Shown piece after piece: positions 8,630 to 18,456 of a stretch of DNA of 44,141 bases. The notes under the pieces are model-generated. The model was given only the letters and a program-made list of their open reading frames with translations, had not been told where the DNA came from and ran no database searches. A program made the position numbers and the translations under genes. Where the stretch lies: the NCBI GenBank assembly GCA_014730235.1, contig WJIO01000212.1, positions 1 through 44,141 of the forward strand, given 5' to 3'. This DNA comes from Candidatus Poribacteria bacterium (GTDB lineage Bacteria > Poribacteria > DTPJ01 > WJIO01). Numbering within the stretch: the first letter of the stretch is position 1; each line of letters starts with the position of its first letter.

Positions 8630-9718
8630 TTATGAAGATGCAAGCCTTAGAGCTGCTTCAGCTAATATTTTTGCTGCTCCCGGCTGTCCCTGCAAATGGC
8701 TTTTCTCCGTCATGTCAGCAAGCCTGTTTTTATCTTTAATGATTTTTCTTATAGCCTGACTTAAACTATTTCCTGTTAGCTCCTGATCCAGCATCATTAT
8801 GGCTGCGCCTTTTTGTTCCAGGGCTTCTGCGTTGAATTTCTGGTGATTATCCTTATGATACGGATAGGGTACTAATATTGCAGGCAAACCACATGTGGTT
8901 ATCTCCGAAAGGGTCATGGCCCCGGATCGACATACTATTAAATCCGTTGCGGAATAGAGATATTCGATGTTATCGAAATACGGTTGAACAACACCCTGGA
9001 ACGGTGAATCATCATAAGCTTTTTTTACTGTCTCATAATCGGATGTTCCCGTTTGATGTATCATTTGCAGTTCATTAGCCAAATCTTCCATGTATTTCAG
9101 GGCATCCACCATGGCCATGTTAATCGAATGAGCGCCCTGGCTGCCACCCACAAAAGAAACAGTGGTTTTATCCATGCTTAACCCAAATTTTTCCCGACCA
9201 TCTTTGACTTCTGCCATACCGGGTCTTACAGGATTTGCTGTTATTCTAACCTTTTCTTCGGGGAAAAATTCAGCGGCTTTTTCATAAGGTACATGTATTT
9301 CGTCCACCCATCTTGCCAGTATCCTGTTTGTAAGTCCCGGAAAGGCATTTTGTTCCTGTATCATTGTCGGTATTCCCCTTAAAGCCGATGCCAGCATAAC
9401 AGGACCGCATACATAACCACCAGTACCTACAGCAACAGATGGTGATAACTCCTTCAATACAAACATGGACTTTATAAAACCAGCAGGAACTTTATACGCA
9501 ACCTTGAACCACCGGGCTGATAATGATCGGGGAAAACTCTCCACCGGAACAGATATAAATTCAAAACCAAAGTTGGGAACTATCCGCTCTTCCCTTCGGT
9601 CTTTACCTCCTATATATACAATTCTTGCCCGGTTCTCCATCTGGATAATCTCTTTTGCTATGGCAATGGCAGGATATATATGTCCTCCGGTTCCACCGCC
9701 GCTAACGATTACTACCAT
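8630..9718 (-). CDS. murG: MurG glycosyltransferase (lipid II synthesis)
   Basis: Membrane-associated GT-B enzyme transferring GlcNAc from UDP-GlcNAc to lipid I to make lipid II. The 362-residue protein shows the GGGTGGHIYPAIAIA loop (7-21), the second G-loop GGSQGAHSIN and the UDP-GlcNAc-binding segment CRSGAMTLSEITTCGLPAIL followed by PYPYHKDNHQ. Its ATG overlaps the ftsW stop codon (ATGGTAG), a classic coupled arrangement. Confidence 0.98.
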   Translation of the reverse strand: MVVIVSGGGTGGHIYPAIAIAKEIIQMENRARIVYIGGKDRREERIVPNFGFEFISVPVESFPRSLSARWFKVAYKVPAGFIKSMFVLKELSPSVAVGTGGYVCGPVMLASALRGIPTMIQEQNAFPGLTNRILARWVDEIHVPYEKAAEFFPEEKVRITANPVRPGMAEVKDGREKFGLSMDKTTVSFVGGSQGAHSINMAMVDALKYMEDLANELQMIHQTGTSDYETVKKAYDDSPFQGVVQPYFDNIEYLYSATDLIVCRSGAMTLSEITTCGLPAILVPYPYHKDNHQKFNAEALEQKGAAIMMLDQELTGNSLSQAIRKIIKDKNRLADMTEKSHLQGQPGAAKILAEAALRLASS

Positions 9719-10920
9719 GCTTTACTGCGCCCCTGCATTTCCGAATCAGTACCCGCGTATCCCAGATTCCTGGGTCTTGATATGTTAAGCAATATCCCTG
9801 TTGATGCCATACTCACCAGCATTGAAGATCCGCCAAATGACATAAACGGCAGAGTTAGTCCTTTAGTTGGCAAAGAACCAGTTGCAACGGCTATGTTTAA
9901 CATAGCCTGAAATCCAATAAGAATTGTAATACCAAAAGCAAGAAGCGCGCCAAATCTTTCCGGTGCGGAAAGGGATATATGTATCCCCCGCCAGGTAATA
10001 ATCATAAATCCCATAACTACAGAAAATGCCCCTACAAATCCCAATTCTTCACCGATAACAGCGAATATAAAATCCGTATGGGGTGTAGGCAGGTAATGGA
10101 GCTTTTGTATACCTGCACCCAGGCCTCTACCCAGAACACCGCCTGAGCCAAAGGCATAAAGTGACTGGATTATGTGGTATCCTGCACCTTCCTTGTCTTT
10201 CCAGGGATCAAGAAAGGTTGTCCATCTGACCAGTCTGTAAGGTTCCTGCCAAATAGCCAAAGCGATAAGCAACAAAGCTATTCCAGATAACAAAACCATG
10301 TGATGTATCCTTACACCACCAACCAGTAACATGGTGTATACCAGAAATCCAATTATAAGAATTGATCCAAAGTCCGGCTGACCGTAGAGCAAAACCGAAA
10401 AGATAAAAAGCATTATCAAACTTGGCATTATGACTAATTTATAATTCCTCACATAATCCGCTTTTCTGTCCAGCAGTTCCGCCATGTAAATAACAATAAC
10501 CAGTTTTGCTATTTCCACCGGTTGAAAGCTAAGTCGCCATATTTTGATCCATCTTGTACCACCACCGCGAGTAATGCCCAAAAATGGAACATATACCATA
10601 ACTAAAAGAAATCCTGCGAATATCAGCATAAACCGGGCAAATTTAGCGTAATTCTGGTAATCGAAAAATGCGGTAAAAATCATAGCAGCTAAACCCAGTA
10701 TGCACCAGATGATCTGCATTTTGAAGAAATGATAGCTTGTTCCCAGGCTTTCCCTTGCAACAGCATTACTCGAACTATAGACCATTACAATACCTGTCAT
10801 AACCAATATACCAACTGTTATCAAGAGAATCTTATCAAAACCACCGGCGTAATTGATAGATTTTTTACTGCCTCTATTCCGGGTTGAATACCTGAAACGT
10901 CCATATCTGTATTTTGTCAT
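9712..10920 (-). CDS. ftsW: FtsW, SEDS-family peptidoglycan glycosyltransferase
   Basis: Polytopic septal glycan polymerase working with the class B PBP encoded by ftsI. I chose the ATG at 10920 (402 residues, MTKYRYGRF...). AGGA lies just upstream and the start falls 4 bp after murD. The open frame continues to 11142, but that extension lies antiparallel in composition to known FtsW N-termini and would overlap murD by more than 200 bp. About ten transmembrane helices are visible. Conserved SEDS segments include GGGTRWIKI, QPDFGSILII, PHTDFIFAVIGEELGF (with the acidic residue held to be catalytic) and SFGGSSML near the end. Confidence 0.97.
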   Translation of the reverse strand: MTKYRYGRFRYSTRNRGSKKSINYAGGFDKILLITVGILVMTGIVMVYSSSNAVARESLGTSYHFFKMQIIWCILGLAAMIFTAFFDYQNYAKFARFMLIFAGFLLVMVYVPFLGITRGGGTRWIKIWRLSFQPVEIAKLVIVIYMAELLDRKADYVRNYKLVIMPSLIMLFIFSVLLYGQPDFGSILIIGFLVYTMLLVGGVRIHHMVLLSGIALLLIALAIWQEPYRLVRWTTFLDPWKDKEGAGYHIIQSLYAFGSGGVLGRGLGAGIQKLHYLPTPHTDFIFAVIGEELGFVGAFSVVMGFMIITWRGIHISLSAPERFGALLAFGITILIGFQAMLNIAVATGSLPTKGLTLPFMSFGGSSMLVSMASTGILLNISRPRNLGYAGTDSEMQGRSKAW

Positions 10921-10924
10921 GATA

Positions 10925-12301
10925 TTATCCTGCCAGACCTCTAACCAATTCCTTAAAAATCCTACCCCTCTGGGCGTAATCCTGAAACATGTCAAAACTG
11001 GCGCAAGCCGGTGAAAGTAAAACGGTGTCTCCCGATTTTGCCAGAGAGTATGACAGCTTAACAGCTTCCTCGAAAGTTGAAGGTCTATGACATTCTGCAT
11101 AGACACCCAGATTGTTAATAATTTTATCTGAGCTTTCACCAATAACTACCATATGGCTGACTTTATTCTGAATCAAGTTTCTTACTGGTTCGTATTCATT
11201 ACCCTTATCCCTGCCACCGATTATAAGCACTATATCAGCCGGGAAGCTTTCCAGGGCAGCCTGTAGTGAAATAGCGTTTGTTGACTTGGAATCGTTTATG
11301 AATGTCACACCGTTAATTTGCTCTACAAATTCCAGGGCATGTTCCAATCCTGCAAATTTTTTAAGGTTATTGCTTATAGAATCCACATCAGCACCGTATA
11401 CAAGACTTGCACCTGTTGCCGCCATTGCATTATTCAAATTATGCGTTCCAGGAATATGAAGCTCTGAAGCCTTCATAATTTCGATTTCCTTATTATTTAA
11501 CTTAGCGACTATACTTCCTTTCTTTAAAAATACTCCCTGTTCCAGTTTCCGATCAGTGCTGAATAATACCGATTTGGCTTTAGTGCGTTTTACGCAGCCT
11601 AAAGTCAATGGATCATCGGCATTCAGGATTATATAGTCATGGGCATCCTGGTTTTCAAATATGCGATATTTAGCGGCGGCGTAATCACCTTTACTTTCAT
11701 AGCGATCCAGATGATCTATTGTTATATTCAATATCACGCTGATATAAGGTTTAAAATAAACTATGGTTTCAAGTTGAAAGCTGGATACTTCCAGCACCAG
11801 CAGGTCATTTTCCTCTAAATCTATTACATATTTTGTTATAGGCTTGCCTATATTTCCAGCTACAATCGTCTTACCCATCCCGTTTTTCCGTCGGTAATTA
11901 GCAAGAATTTCTCCTAACACAGTTGATGTAGTGGATTTACCTTTTGTGCCGGTTATGGCTATTACAGGACACTTACAAACTCTGTAGGCAAGCTCAATCT
12001 CACCAATAACGGGAATACCCCTTTGTCTTGCGTGATTTAGTATTGGTATATTAGAAGGTACGCCCGGGCTTATAACTATCATATTTGCCCAATCCAGTAA
12101 ACCCTCAGGATGTCCTCCAAGACAGAACATTATACCCGAATGTTCGCTTTTCAGACGATCTATACGTTCTTTTAGTTCTCCTTCACTCTTTTGATCGCTG
12201 ACCAATACCTCTGCACCCATATTACTTAGCATTCCGGCAGCGGCTTCGCCACTTCTGGCAAGACCCATAACAACTATTTTCACGCCCTCGAAATTATCCA
12301 T
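10925..12301 (-). CDS. murD: UDP-N-acetylmuramoylalanine--D-glutamate ligase MurD
   Basis: Adds D-Glu to UDP-MurNAc-L-Ala. The 458-residue protein has an N-terminal dinucleotide-like fold (VVMGLARSGEAAA, 10-22), the Mur ligase P-loop GTKGKSTT (118-125), the central acidic/histidine segment TIDHLDRY, and NDSKSTN plus GGRDKG in the C-terminal part. A GGAG ribosome-binding site sits immediately before the ATG. It lies 9 bp after mraY and 4 bp before ftsW. Confidence 0.98.
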   Translation of the reverse strand: MDNFEGVKIVVMGLARSGEAAAGMLSNMGAEVLVSDQKSEGELKERIDRLKSEHSGIMFCLGGHPEGLLDWANMIVISPGVPSNIPILNHARQRGIPVIGEIELAYRVCKCPVIAITGTKGKSTTSTVLGEILANYRRKNGMGKTIVAGNIGKPITKYVIDLEENDLLVLEVSSFQLETIVYFKPYISVILNITIDHLDRYESKGDYAAAKYRIFENQDAHDYIILNADDPLTLGCVKRTKAKSVLFSTDRKLEQGVFLKKGSIVAKLNNKEIEIMKASELHIPGTHNLNNAMAATGASLVYGADVDSISNNLKKFAGLEHALEFVEQINGVTFINDSKSTNAISLQAALESFPADIVLIIGGRDKGNEYEPVRNLIQNKVSHMVVIGESSDKIINNLGVYAECHRPSTFEEAVKLSYSLAKSGDTVLLSPACASFDMFQDYAQRGRIFKELVRGLAG

Positions 12302-12310
12302 ATCTCCAGC

Positions 12311-13402
12311 TTACCTTATCTTTAGGGTACTTAAAGTAGCCAATAACAATATAGCAGCGATGATCCAGAACCTTATTACTACCTTGGTCTCAGGCCAGCC
12401 CATTAATAAAAAATGATGGTGTATCGGTGTCTTTTTAAATACCCTCTTCCCGCGAGTCTTGAAAGAAGAAACCTGTATTATAACTGACAGAACTTCGGCA
12501 ACAAATATACCACCCACAACCACCAAAAGTATCTCATTTTTAGTAAAAACTGCAACTGTTCCCAGGGCGCCGCCTAACGCTAAAGCCCCTGTATCTCCCA
12601 TAAAAACCTGGGCAGGATGGGCGTTATACCATAAAAATCCTAAAGATGCCCCTGTGAGGGCGGCACAAAAAACAGCTAGTTCACCAGCCTGTGGTAGATG
12701 TACTATGTTAAGATATGTACTGACAGCAAAGTGACTTGTAGTATATGAAAGTATTGAATAAGTTATAGCGACAAAAAGGGTGCATCCGACAGCCAGGCCA
12801 TCAAGACCATCCGTAAGATTAACAGCATTAGAAGCGCCCATTATAACGATCATGGCAAAAGGTATAAAAAATAAACTCAGATTCGGATGTATCTCCTTGA
12901 GAAATGGAAAACACAAAGCTGTAGAAGGAACCCCGCCGGTTGACGGTTCAACGAATATATACATATATATAGCTATTACCAATGCGCCCACACCCTGGGC
13001 CGCAAGCTTTTGCCATGCCCTTATACCACCCTTTTTACGAACTTTTGAGTAATCGTCCAGAAAACCAATAAACCCAAACCATATCGCGGAAAATATAGCC
13101 AGACCAACAAATGCGTTATCAAGACGGGCCCATAAAAGTGTAGATATTATCAGAGATGCCAGAATTAACAGACCGCCCATAGTTGGTGTTCCGGCTTTAT
13201 GGTTATGGGTATCCATGATTTCCCATCTTATGCTTTCACCGAAATTAAGGCTTTTTAACTTTTTTATAACAAAAGTGCCCATTATAAGACATATTAGTAA
13301 GGCCGTTATGGCGGCATAAGCAGCCCTGAAAGTAATGTATTTGAATACATTAAAGGGTGAAATATATCTACTTAAACCTTCATATAACAGATGATAAAAC
13401 AT
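12311..13402 (-). CDS. mraY: Phospho-MurNAc-pentapeptide translocase MraY
   Basis: Integral membrane enzyme transferring phospho-MurNAc-pentapeptide to undecaprenyl phosphate, making lipid I. The 363-residue protein has about ten transmembrane helices and the family motifs FLDDYSKVRKK, NLTDGLDGLAVG, NAHPAQVFMGDTGALALGG and the histidine motif PIHHHFLLMGWPE. The GGAAG ribosome-binding site lies inside the last codons of murF, three bases upstream. Confidence 0.99.
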   Translation of the reverse strand: MFYHLLYEGLSRYISPFNVFKYITFRAAYAAITALLICLIMGTFVIKKLKSLNFGESIRWEIMDTHNHKAGTPTMGGLLILASLIISTLLWARLDNAFVGLAIFSAIWFGFIGFLDDYSKVRKKGGIRAWQKLAAQGVGALVIAIYMYIFVEPSTGGVPSTALCFPFLKEIHPNLSLFFIPFAMIVIMGASNAVNLTDGLDGLAVGCTLFVAITYSILSYTTSHFAVSTYLNIVHLPQAGELAVFCAALTGASLGFLWYNAHPAQVFMGDTGALALGGALGTVAVFTKNEILLVVVGGIFVAEVLSVIIQVSSFKTRGKRVFKKTPIHHHFLLMGWPETKVVIRFWIIAAILLLATLSTLKIR

Positions 13403-13405
13403 AAT

Positions 13406-14797
13406 TTATTCTTCCAAAAGCTTAATAATCTCTTCCATCTTCATCCCACGAGAGCCTTTTATAAGAACCAGGTCATCTTCGTTGGCTTCCCAGCGAAGGT
13501 GATCCGCCGCTTCCAAATTGGATTCGCATGTTATCGCTTTCTCCTTTGGAAAACCGGTTTTTAAAGCGGAATCATATATAATTTCTGCATCTTTACCTGC
13601 GGTTATTAATAAATCAATATCCCCCTGGGCTACATAGCGACCAGCCTTCCGGTGCAATTCCTCTGAGCGCGTTCCTAACTCCAGCATATCACCCAGGACT
13701 GCAATTTTACGTCCTTTGCATTTCGCCGATGAAAGGTAATTCAATGCAGCTTTTAACGATCCCAGGTTGGAATTATATGTATCGTCTATAATGCTTATAC
13801 CATTTATTATCCTGCGCTGCATCCTCATAGGTACGTCTGTAAAATCCTGTAGTGAGTCACCTATTTCCTGTAGAGTCATATCAAACATTAATCCTGTTGC
13901 TGAAGCAGCCAAAGCGTTATATATGTTATGATTGCCCAGTGATTGTAAATGAATTCTGGCCTGGTCTGAGTTTGTAGAAAGGGTAAAAATTGATTTACCT
14001 TCATTATTTTGCATGATTTCTGAAGCTCTAACATCACCATTTTCAATGCCATAATATATTACTTCACCCTTCGTCCTCTTACTCATACCAGCCACTCTGG
14101 GATCATCGGCATTTAACACAGCCGAACCTGCCACCTCAACCAGAAGCCCTTTTTCTTCCGCCACCGCGTCCATAGTTTCAAAAAACTCAAGATGCGTAGG
14201 TCCTACATTGGTTACAACAGCCACATTAGGATGGGCCATTTCTACCAGCCAGGACATCTCACCGGGAGAGCCGGTTCCCATTTCCAGAACCCCGATTTCA
14301 TGATCGCTGGTAAAGTTGAATATAGTAAGAGGTAACCCTATAGCGTTGTTAAGATTACCTTTATTGCTGAGAATATTATACCTTCGTCTCAGCAGGTTTG
14401 TTATCATATCCTTGGTGGTTGTTTTGCCGTTACTGCCGGTTATGCCTATTATCGGTATGTTATATTCTAACCTGTATGCTTTGGCTATATCACCCAGTGC
14501 TTTTAAAGTATCATCTACCAGAATAATATTAGGGGCGCTGGTATCAGCGCCCCCAAGGAAAGAGAGAAAGAGGTTGTTGACATCTTTGGAGATAAGAAAA
14601 CCCATCGCACCTTTAGACATGGCCTGAGGAATAAAATCATGACCGTCAAATTTATCGCCTATAAGCGCAACGAAGAAATCATCTTTTTCCAAAGTGCGGG
14701 AATCGGTAGAGATACTGCTGATAAGCTGATCCATATCTCCGCTTATCAGCTTTCCGTCTGTAGCTTTTAATACATCTCTGATAGTAAAGTTCTGCAT
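13406..14797 (-). CDS. murF: UDP-MurNAc-tripeptide--D-Ala-D-Ala ligase MurF
   Basis: Adds D-Ala-D-Ala to the UDP-MurNAc-tripeptide, completing the cytoplasmic precursor. The P-loop GITGSNGKTT is at about 118-127, with the Mur ligase middle domain (NVGPTHLEFF) and C-terminal domain (DDTYNSN...LKAALNYL, VLGDMLELG). Two starts are possible: the ATG at 14797 used here (463 residues) and a GTG at 14809 four codons upstream; neither has a strong Shine-Dalgarno. It lies 54 bp after murE. The D-Ala-D-Ala substrate must come from a ddl encoded elsewhere, since none is in this cluster. Confidence 0.97.
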   Translation of the reverse strand: MQNFTIRDVLKATDGKLISGDMDQLISSISTDSRTLEKDDFFVALIGDKFDGHDFIPQAMSKGAMGFLISKDVNNLFLSFLGGADTSAPNIILVDDTLKALGDIAKAYRLEYNIPIIGITGSNGKTTTKDMITNLLRRRYNILSNKGNLNNAIGLPLTIFNFTSDHEIGVLEMGTGSPGEMSWLVEMAHPNVAVVTNVGPTHLEFFETMDAVAEEKGLLVEVAGSAVLNADDPRVAGMSKRTKGEVIYYGIENGDVRASEIMQNNEGKSIFTLSTNSDQARIHLQSLGNHNIYNALAASATGLMFDMTLQEIGDSLQDFTDVPMRMQRRIINGISIIDDTYNSNLGSLKAALNYLSSAKCKGRKIAVLGDMLELGTRSEELHRKAGRYVAQGDIDLLITAGKDAEIIYDSALKTGFPKEKAITCESNLEAADHLRWEANEDDLVLIKGSRGMKMEEIIKLLEE

Positions 14798-14851
14798 TCC
14801 CGTATACACTCTTATCCGTAATTTTAAAACCCCAAATTATCAATTTTAGAC

Positions 14852-16357
14852 TCACTTAAAGATAAACTCCCGGGCGATCTCCCGATCATCGAAATGAATC
14901 CTCTTACCGCCCTTTAGTATCTGGTAATTCTCATGCCCCTTGCCGGCGATAACAATAATATCACCTTTTCGAGCCATGTTAATAGCCTTGCCGATGGCCT
15001 TCTGCCGATCAGGGATTATCTCGTAGCAGTTCTCAAATTTGCTGTCAATACCTGCCTGAATCTGGGATATAATTTCCAAAGGATCTTCAGAACGGGGATT
15101 ATCAGAAGTTATTACTGAATAATCGCTCAGTTCCGCAGCCACACTACCCATAAGTGGTCTTTTACCCTTATCCCTGTCACCGCCACATCCAAAAACAGTG
15201 ATGAGCTTTTCACCAGTCAGTTTTTTTGCGGCTTTTAATACATTCTCCAGAGCATCTGGAGAATGGGCATAATCCACAACAACTGCGAAATCCTGACCAC
15301 AGTTCACCGTTTCAAATCTTCCGGGTACAGTTTTGAAATTCTCTAATCCTGACTTTATGGCTTCCAGAGAAATTCCCTGAGAAAACCCTATAGCCAATGC
15401 AGCCAGGGCATTATATAAATTATATTCACCCAATACCCGAAGATTTATTTTGACTTCATCCTTTCCCATCAATCGAACTGTAAAACCAAGTCCGTTAACA
15501 GTTGAAATAAAATCAGTTACCTGCACATCCGCCTGTTTGTGCAGTCCATAAGTGATAACCCTCGCCCCTGTATTTTTTATTATCTTCTCTGAAGCCGAAT
15601 CGTCCAGGTTTACAACGGCTACAGGGCTTTCCGATTTATTCAACAGTTCTTCGAAAAGTCTAAGCTTGGATGCCAAATAACCATTCATCCCCTTATGAAA
15701 ATCAAGATGATCCTGACTTAGATTGGTAAAAGCCGCAACATCAAACTTTATATCGTCCACTCGCTTAAGCTCAAGAGCATGGGAAGATACTTCCATAACA
15801 ATACCATATAAATCTTCATCAACCGCATCTTTAAGCATTTTGTGTATTTTATGAGCTTCCGGTGTTGTCATACCGGCGTTTATGTCCGCACCGCCGCTCC
15901 TCTGGATTATTGTACCTAAAATTCCTATATCCTTACCCGCCGCCTGGAATATTGATCTGGTCATGAAACAGGTGGACGTCTTGCCGTTAGTTCCTGTAAT
16001 GCCTATCATGAGAAGTTTTCCGGAGGGATTATTATAAAATCTATCAGCTATCCTGGATAACGCGAGTCTTGTATCTGAAACCTGAATTACTGTTACATTA
16101 TCCACCTGAATTTCGTTAATTGGTTTTTGAACCAACACAGCCGCCGCTCTACGTTCTACGGCATCGGATATATAGTTATGACCATCTGTAGTATATGACC
16201 AATAGGCGTTGGGTGAATTATATTCATCTGGCATACAGACAAAGGCAAAACCATTTTCCACAACCCTTGAATCATCGGTTACACCTGTTACTGAAACGTC
16301 AGGATCACCCTTTATGTCTATTATCTCAACATTTTCCAGAAGTTCCGAAAGCTTCAT
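14852..16357 (-). CDS. murE: UDP-MurNAc-L-Ala-D-Glu--meso-diaminopimelate ligase MurE
   Basis: Adds the third stem-peptide residue. The DNPRSEDP motif (about 419-426) is the signature of meso-diaminopimelate-specific enzymes, so the wall is predicted to be of the DAP type common in Gram-negative bacteria. The P-loop GITGTNGKTST is at about 119-129, and the TTPEAH and SSHAL segments of MurE are present. I chose the ATG at 16357 (MKLSELL, 501 residues) because AAGG lies 7 bases upstream. An ATG one codon earlier is equally usable, and an upstream ATG at 16375 would overlap the ftsI stop. Confidence 0.97.
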   Translation of the reverse strand: MKLSELLENVEIIDIKGDPDVSVTGVTDDSRVVENGFAFVCMPDEYNSPNAYWSYTTDGHNYISDAVERRAAAVLVQKPINEIQVDNVTVIQVSDTRLALSRIADRFYNNPSGKLLMIGITGTNGKTSTCFMTRSIFQAAGKDIGILGTIIQRSGGADINAGMTTPEAHKIHKMLKDAVDEDLYGIVMEVSSHALELKRVDDIKFDVAAFTNLSQDHLDFHKGMNGYLASKLRLFEELLNKSESPVAVVNLDDSASEKIIKNTGARVITYGLHKQADVQVTDFISTVNGLGFTVRLMGKDEVKINLRVLGEYNLYNALAALAIGFSQGISLEAIKSGLENFKTVPGRFETVNCGQDFAVVVDYAHSPDALENVLKAAKKLTGEKLITVFGCGGDRDKGKRPLMGSVAAELSDYSVITSDNPRSEDPLEIISQIQAGIDSKFENCYEIIPDRQKAIGKAINMARKGDIIVIAGKGHENYQILKGGKRIHFDDREIAREFIFK

Positions 16358-16361
16358 CATA

Positions 16362-18134
16362 TTACCTTGCTGCATAAGAACGCTGTCCGGCTGTCAGATA
16401 TTGCATGGTTTGTTCTGCAATTACACTGAAAGCTGGGCATGCCACAGTTCCACCTGTATGTTTTCCCCGGGGTTCATTTACAACAACAATTATGGATATT
16501 ATACGATCCTTCCCGGAAACAAAACCTGCAAAAGACCCCACGTATTTTCCCGGTATATATCCCCCTGTTTTGGAAGCTTTCTGCGCCGTTCCAGTCTTAC
16601 CGCCGACCTGATAACCCTTTACTTTTGCCTTCTTACCTGTGCCATCTTCCACTACACCTATAAGTATTTTCTTCATGGTTCTGGAAACTTTCTGGGATAT
16701 AGGTATCCGGGCTATATCAGGGGAAAATTCAACAGCGCTTTCAAGACTGGGTTTAGAATCTGAGAATACATTCAGGTTATCTATATTGGATTCCTTTTTC
16801 GTTATGGCTTTTACAATAAAAGGTTTCATTATAATTCCATCGTTGGTGATTGCATTAATTATACAGAGCATATGCAGAGGGGTTATAGCAAATTCATGAC
16901 CAAAAGGAATGGCCTGCATGGAATGTTTTGTCCACTGTTCCAGAGGTCTGACAAAGCCCTTGCGTTCCATAAGGTCTAACCCGGTTTTGTCATCCAGACC
17001 AAAGGCTTTCATGTATTCATAAAGTCGTTTATCGCCCAGTCTTGAAGCTATTTTAGTTATACCTATGTTGCTGGATTTCTGAACAACTTCACTGAAAGTC
17101 AGTATATCATACGGGTGGGAATCATGTATAACTCTCCCGTCAAAGTTATACACCCCTTTTTCACAATCTATAGTTTCTGTAACACTGAATAATTCTTCAT
17201 TTAAAGCCGCAGAAGCCGTAACAACCTTGAAAACTGAACCCGGTTCATATAAATCCCTGATGGCTCTGTTGCGTCTTTGCTCATCATCAAAAGAAAAGGC
17301 TTTGTTAAGGTTATAAGTTGGGTAATTTGCAAGAGCTATTATCTCACCGGTAGTTGGATCCATGATGATTACACAGCCACTTTCTGCCTGCCATGTTTCA
17401 CATGCTTTTTTCAGTTCTTTTTCTGCTATATTCTGAACCACTTCATCTATGGTAAGAACCGTATCCATTCCATATATAGGTTTTTCATAACCTGGATCAA
17501 AGGGTCTTAGGATTCGACCTTTTCTATCAATCCGGCTTTTTAGTTCCTGATTTCTACCCTGGATATATGGCTCATAGACTTTTTCCACACCTTCTAATCC
17601 CACATTATCCATATTTACAAAACCAATCACATGGGCAGCAAGCTCATCTTTTGGATACAATCGGCTTCCTTCTTCTCTGAATCCTATGCCGGCCAGTTCC
17701 AAACTGGCTATTCTTCTAGCTTCTTCATAGGGTAACTGTCTTTTAAGCCAGACAAAATATTTACTGGTTTTAAATTTACCCAGGATTTCGGAGCTTGGTA
17801 TATCAATTATAGGGGATAAAGTCTCAGCTATTTTCTCCCAGTTTTCCAGATTAGAGGGATCGGCATAAAGGGAATACGAGTTAAGCCCTATGGCCAAAGG
17901 CTGTAGATTTCTATCGTAAATATCCCCTCTCATGGATGCCAGACTGGTTTTACCATAATGCTGGACTGATGCTTCGTCTCGATATTGGGAACCCTTTATA
18001 CACTGGATCATAAAAAGGCGGTATATAAGAAATATAAAGCATAATTGCATTATAATCAAAAAGACAAAAGTCCTGATCTTCTGGCTTTTTTCCGGATCTC
18101 TATGTTTATCTATACTCTGTTTATAGGATTTCAT
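16362..18134 (-). CDS. ftsI: Division-specific class B penicillin-binding protein (FtsI/PBP3)
   Basis: Septal DD-transpeptidase cross-linking peptidoglycan, partner of FtsW. From the ATG at 18134 it has 590 residues: a short cytoplasmic tail, one transmembrane helix (about 21-42), the PBP dimerisation/pedestal domain beginning MRGDIYDRN (about 68 on), then the transpeptidase. The active-site motifs are SVFK (Ser300, Lys303), SSN (354-356) and KTGT (513-516). There are no PASTA repeats. The start at 18134 was preferred to 18167 because the latter would overlap ftsL by 29 bp and lacks a ribosome-binding site; GGA lies about 11 bases before 18134. Confidence 0.97.
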   Translation of the reverse strand: MKSYKQSIDKHRDPEKSQKIRTFVFLIIMQLCFIFLIYRLFMIQCIKGSQYRDEASVQHYGKTSLASMRGDIYDRNLQPLAIGLNSYSLYADPSNLENWEKIAETLSPIIDIPSSEILGKFKTSKYFVWLKRQLPYEEARRIASLELAGIGFREEGSRLYPKDELAAHVIGFVNMDNVGLEGVEKVYEPYIQGRNQELKSRIDRKGRILRPFDPGYEKPIYGMDTVLTIDEVVQNIAEKELKKACETWQAESGCVIIMDPTTGEIIALANYPTYNLNKAFSFDDEQRRNRAIRDLYEPGSVFKVVTASAALNEELFSVTETIDCEKGVYNFDGRVIHDSHPYDILTFSEVVQKSSNIGITKIASRLGDKRLYEYMKAFGLDDKTGLDLMERKGFVRPLEQWTKHSMQAIPFGHEFAITPLHMLCIINAITNDGIIMKPFIVKAITKKESNIDNLNVFSDSKPSLESAVEFSPDIARIPISQKVSRTMKKILIGVVEDGTGKKAKVKGYQVGGKTGTAQKASKTGGYIPGKYVGSFAGFVSGKDRIISIIVVVNEPRGKHTGGTVACPAFSVIAEQTMQYLTAGQRSYAAR

Positions 18135-18138
18135 AAGA

Positions 18139-18450
18139 TCACTTATCCAATATAATGACCTCAGCATCTGTAGATCGAACCATGTTAAGTTCGTTAACAG
18201 CGATTAGACTTATTCGTTCTGGAGATTCAAGTTCAGCGATCTTAATGGAAAGCTGCTTATTCTCTTCTTCAAGCCGCTTCTTCTCATCCATTAAGCCGTC
18301 TATTTCATACGCTATTTCAACAGCTTTTGATGAAAACCACACACGAAGTATAAGAAAAGAGAAAAGCAGTAAGACAATGAGGGTAATAAGAAGAGGTTTT
18401 AACCACTTCCAGTTCTTACTTCGGAATATGCCTTCCTCAACGTTTCCCAT
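18139..18450 (-). CDS. ftsL: Cell division protein FtsL-like
   Basis: Small bitopic divisome protein that usually forms a complex with FtsQ and FtsB. The 103-residue protein has a short N-terminal cytoplasmic segment, a transmembrane helix at about 19-41 and a coiled coil at about 45-88 (MDEKKRLEEENKQLSIKIAE). Sequence similarity in this family is poor; the call rests on size, topology and the invariant position between rsmH and ftsI. It sits 6 bp after rsmH and 4 bp before ftsI. Confidence 0.9.
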   Translation of the reverse strand: MGNVEEGIFRSKNWKWLKPLLITLIVLLLFSFLILRVWFSSKAVEIAYEIDGLMDEKKRLEEENKQLSIKIAELESPERISLIAVNELNMVRSTDAEVIILDK

Positions 18451-18456
18451 GAGAAA

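Noticed and set aside
10921-11142. N-terminal extension of ftsW into murD
   Set aside because: It would overlap murD by over 200 bp; the ATG at 10920 has AGGA and begins a normal FtsW.
16209-16763. 184-codon open frame on the plus strand across murE/ftsI
   Set aside because: It lies antisense to two well-conserved genes and encodes a low-complexity product with no recognisable domain.
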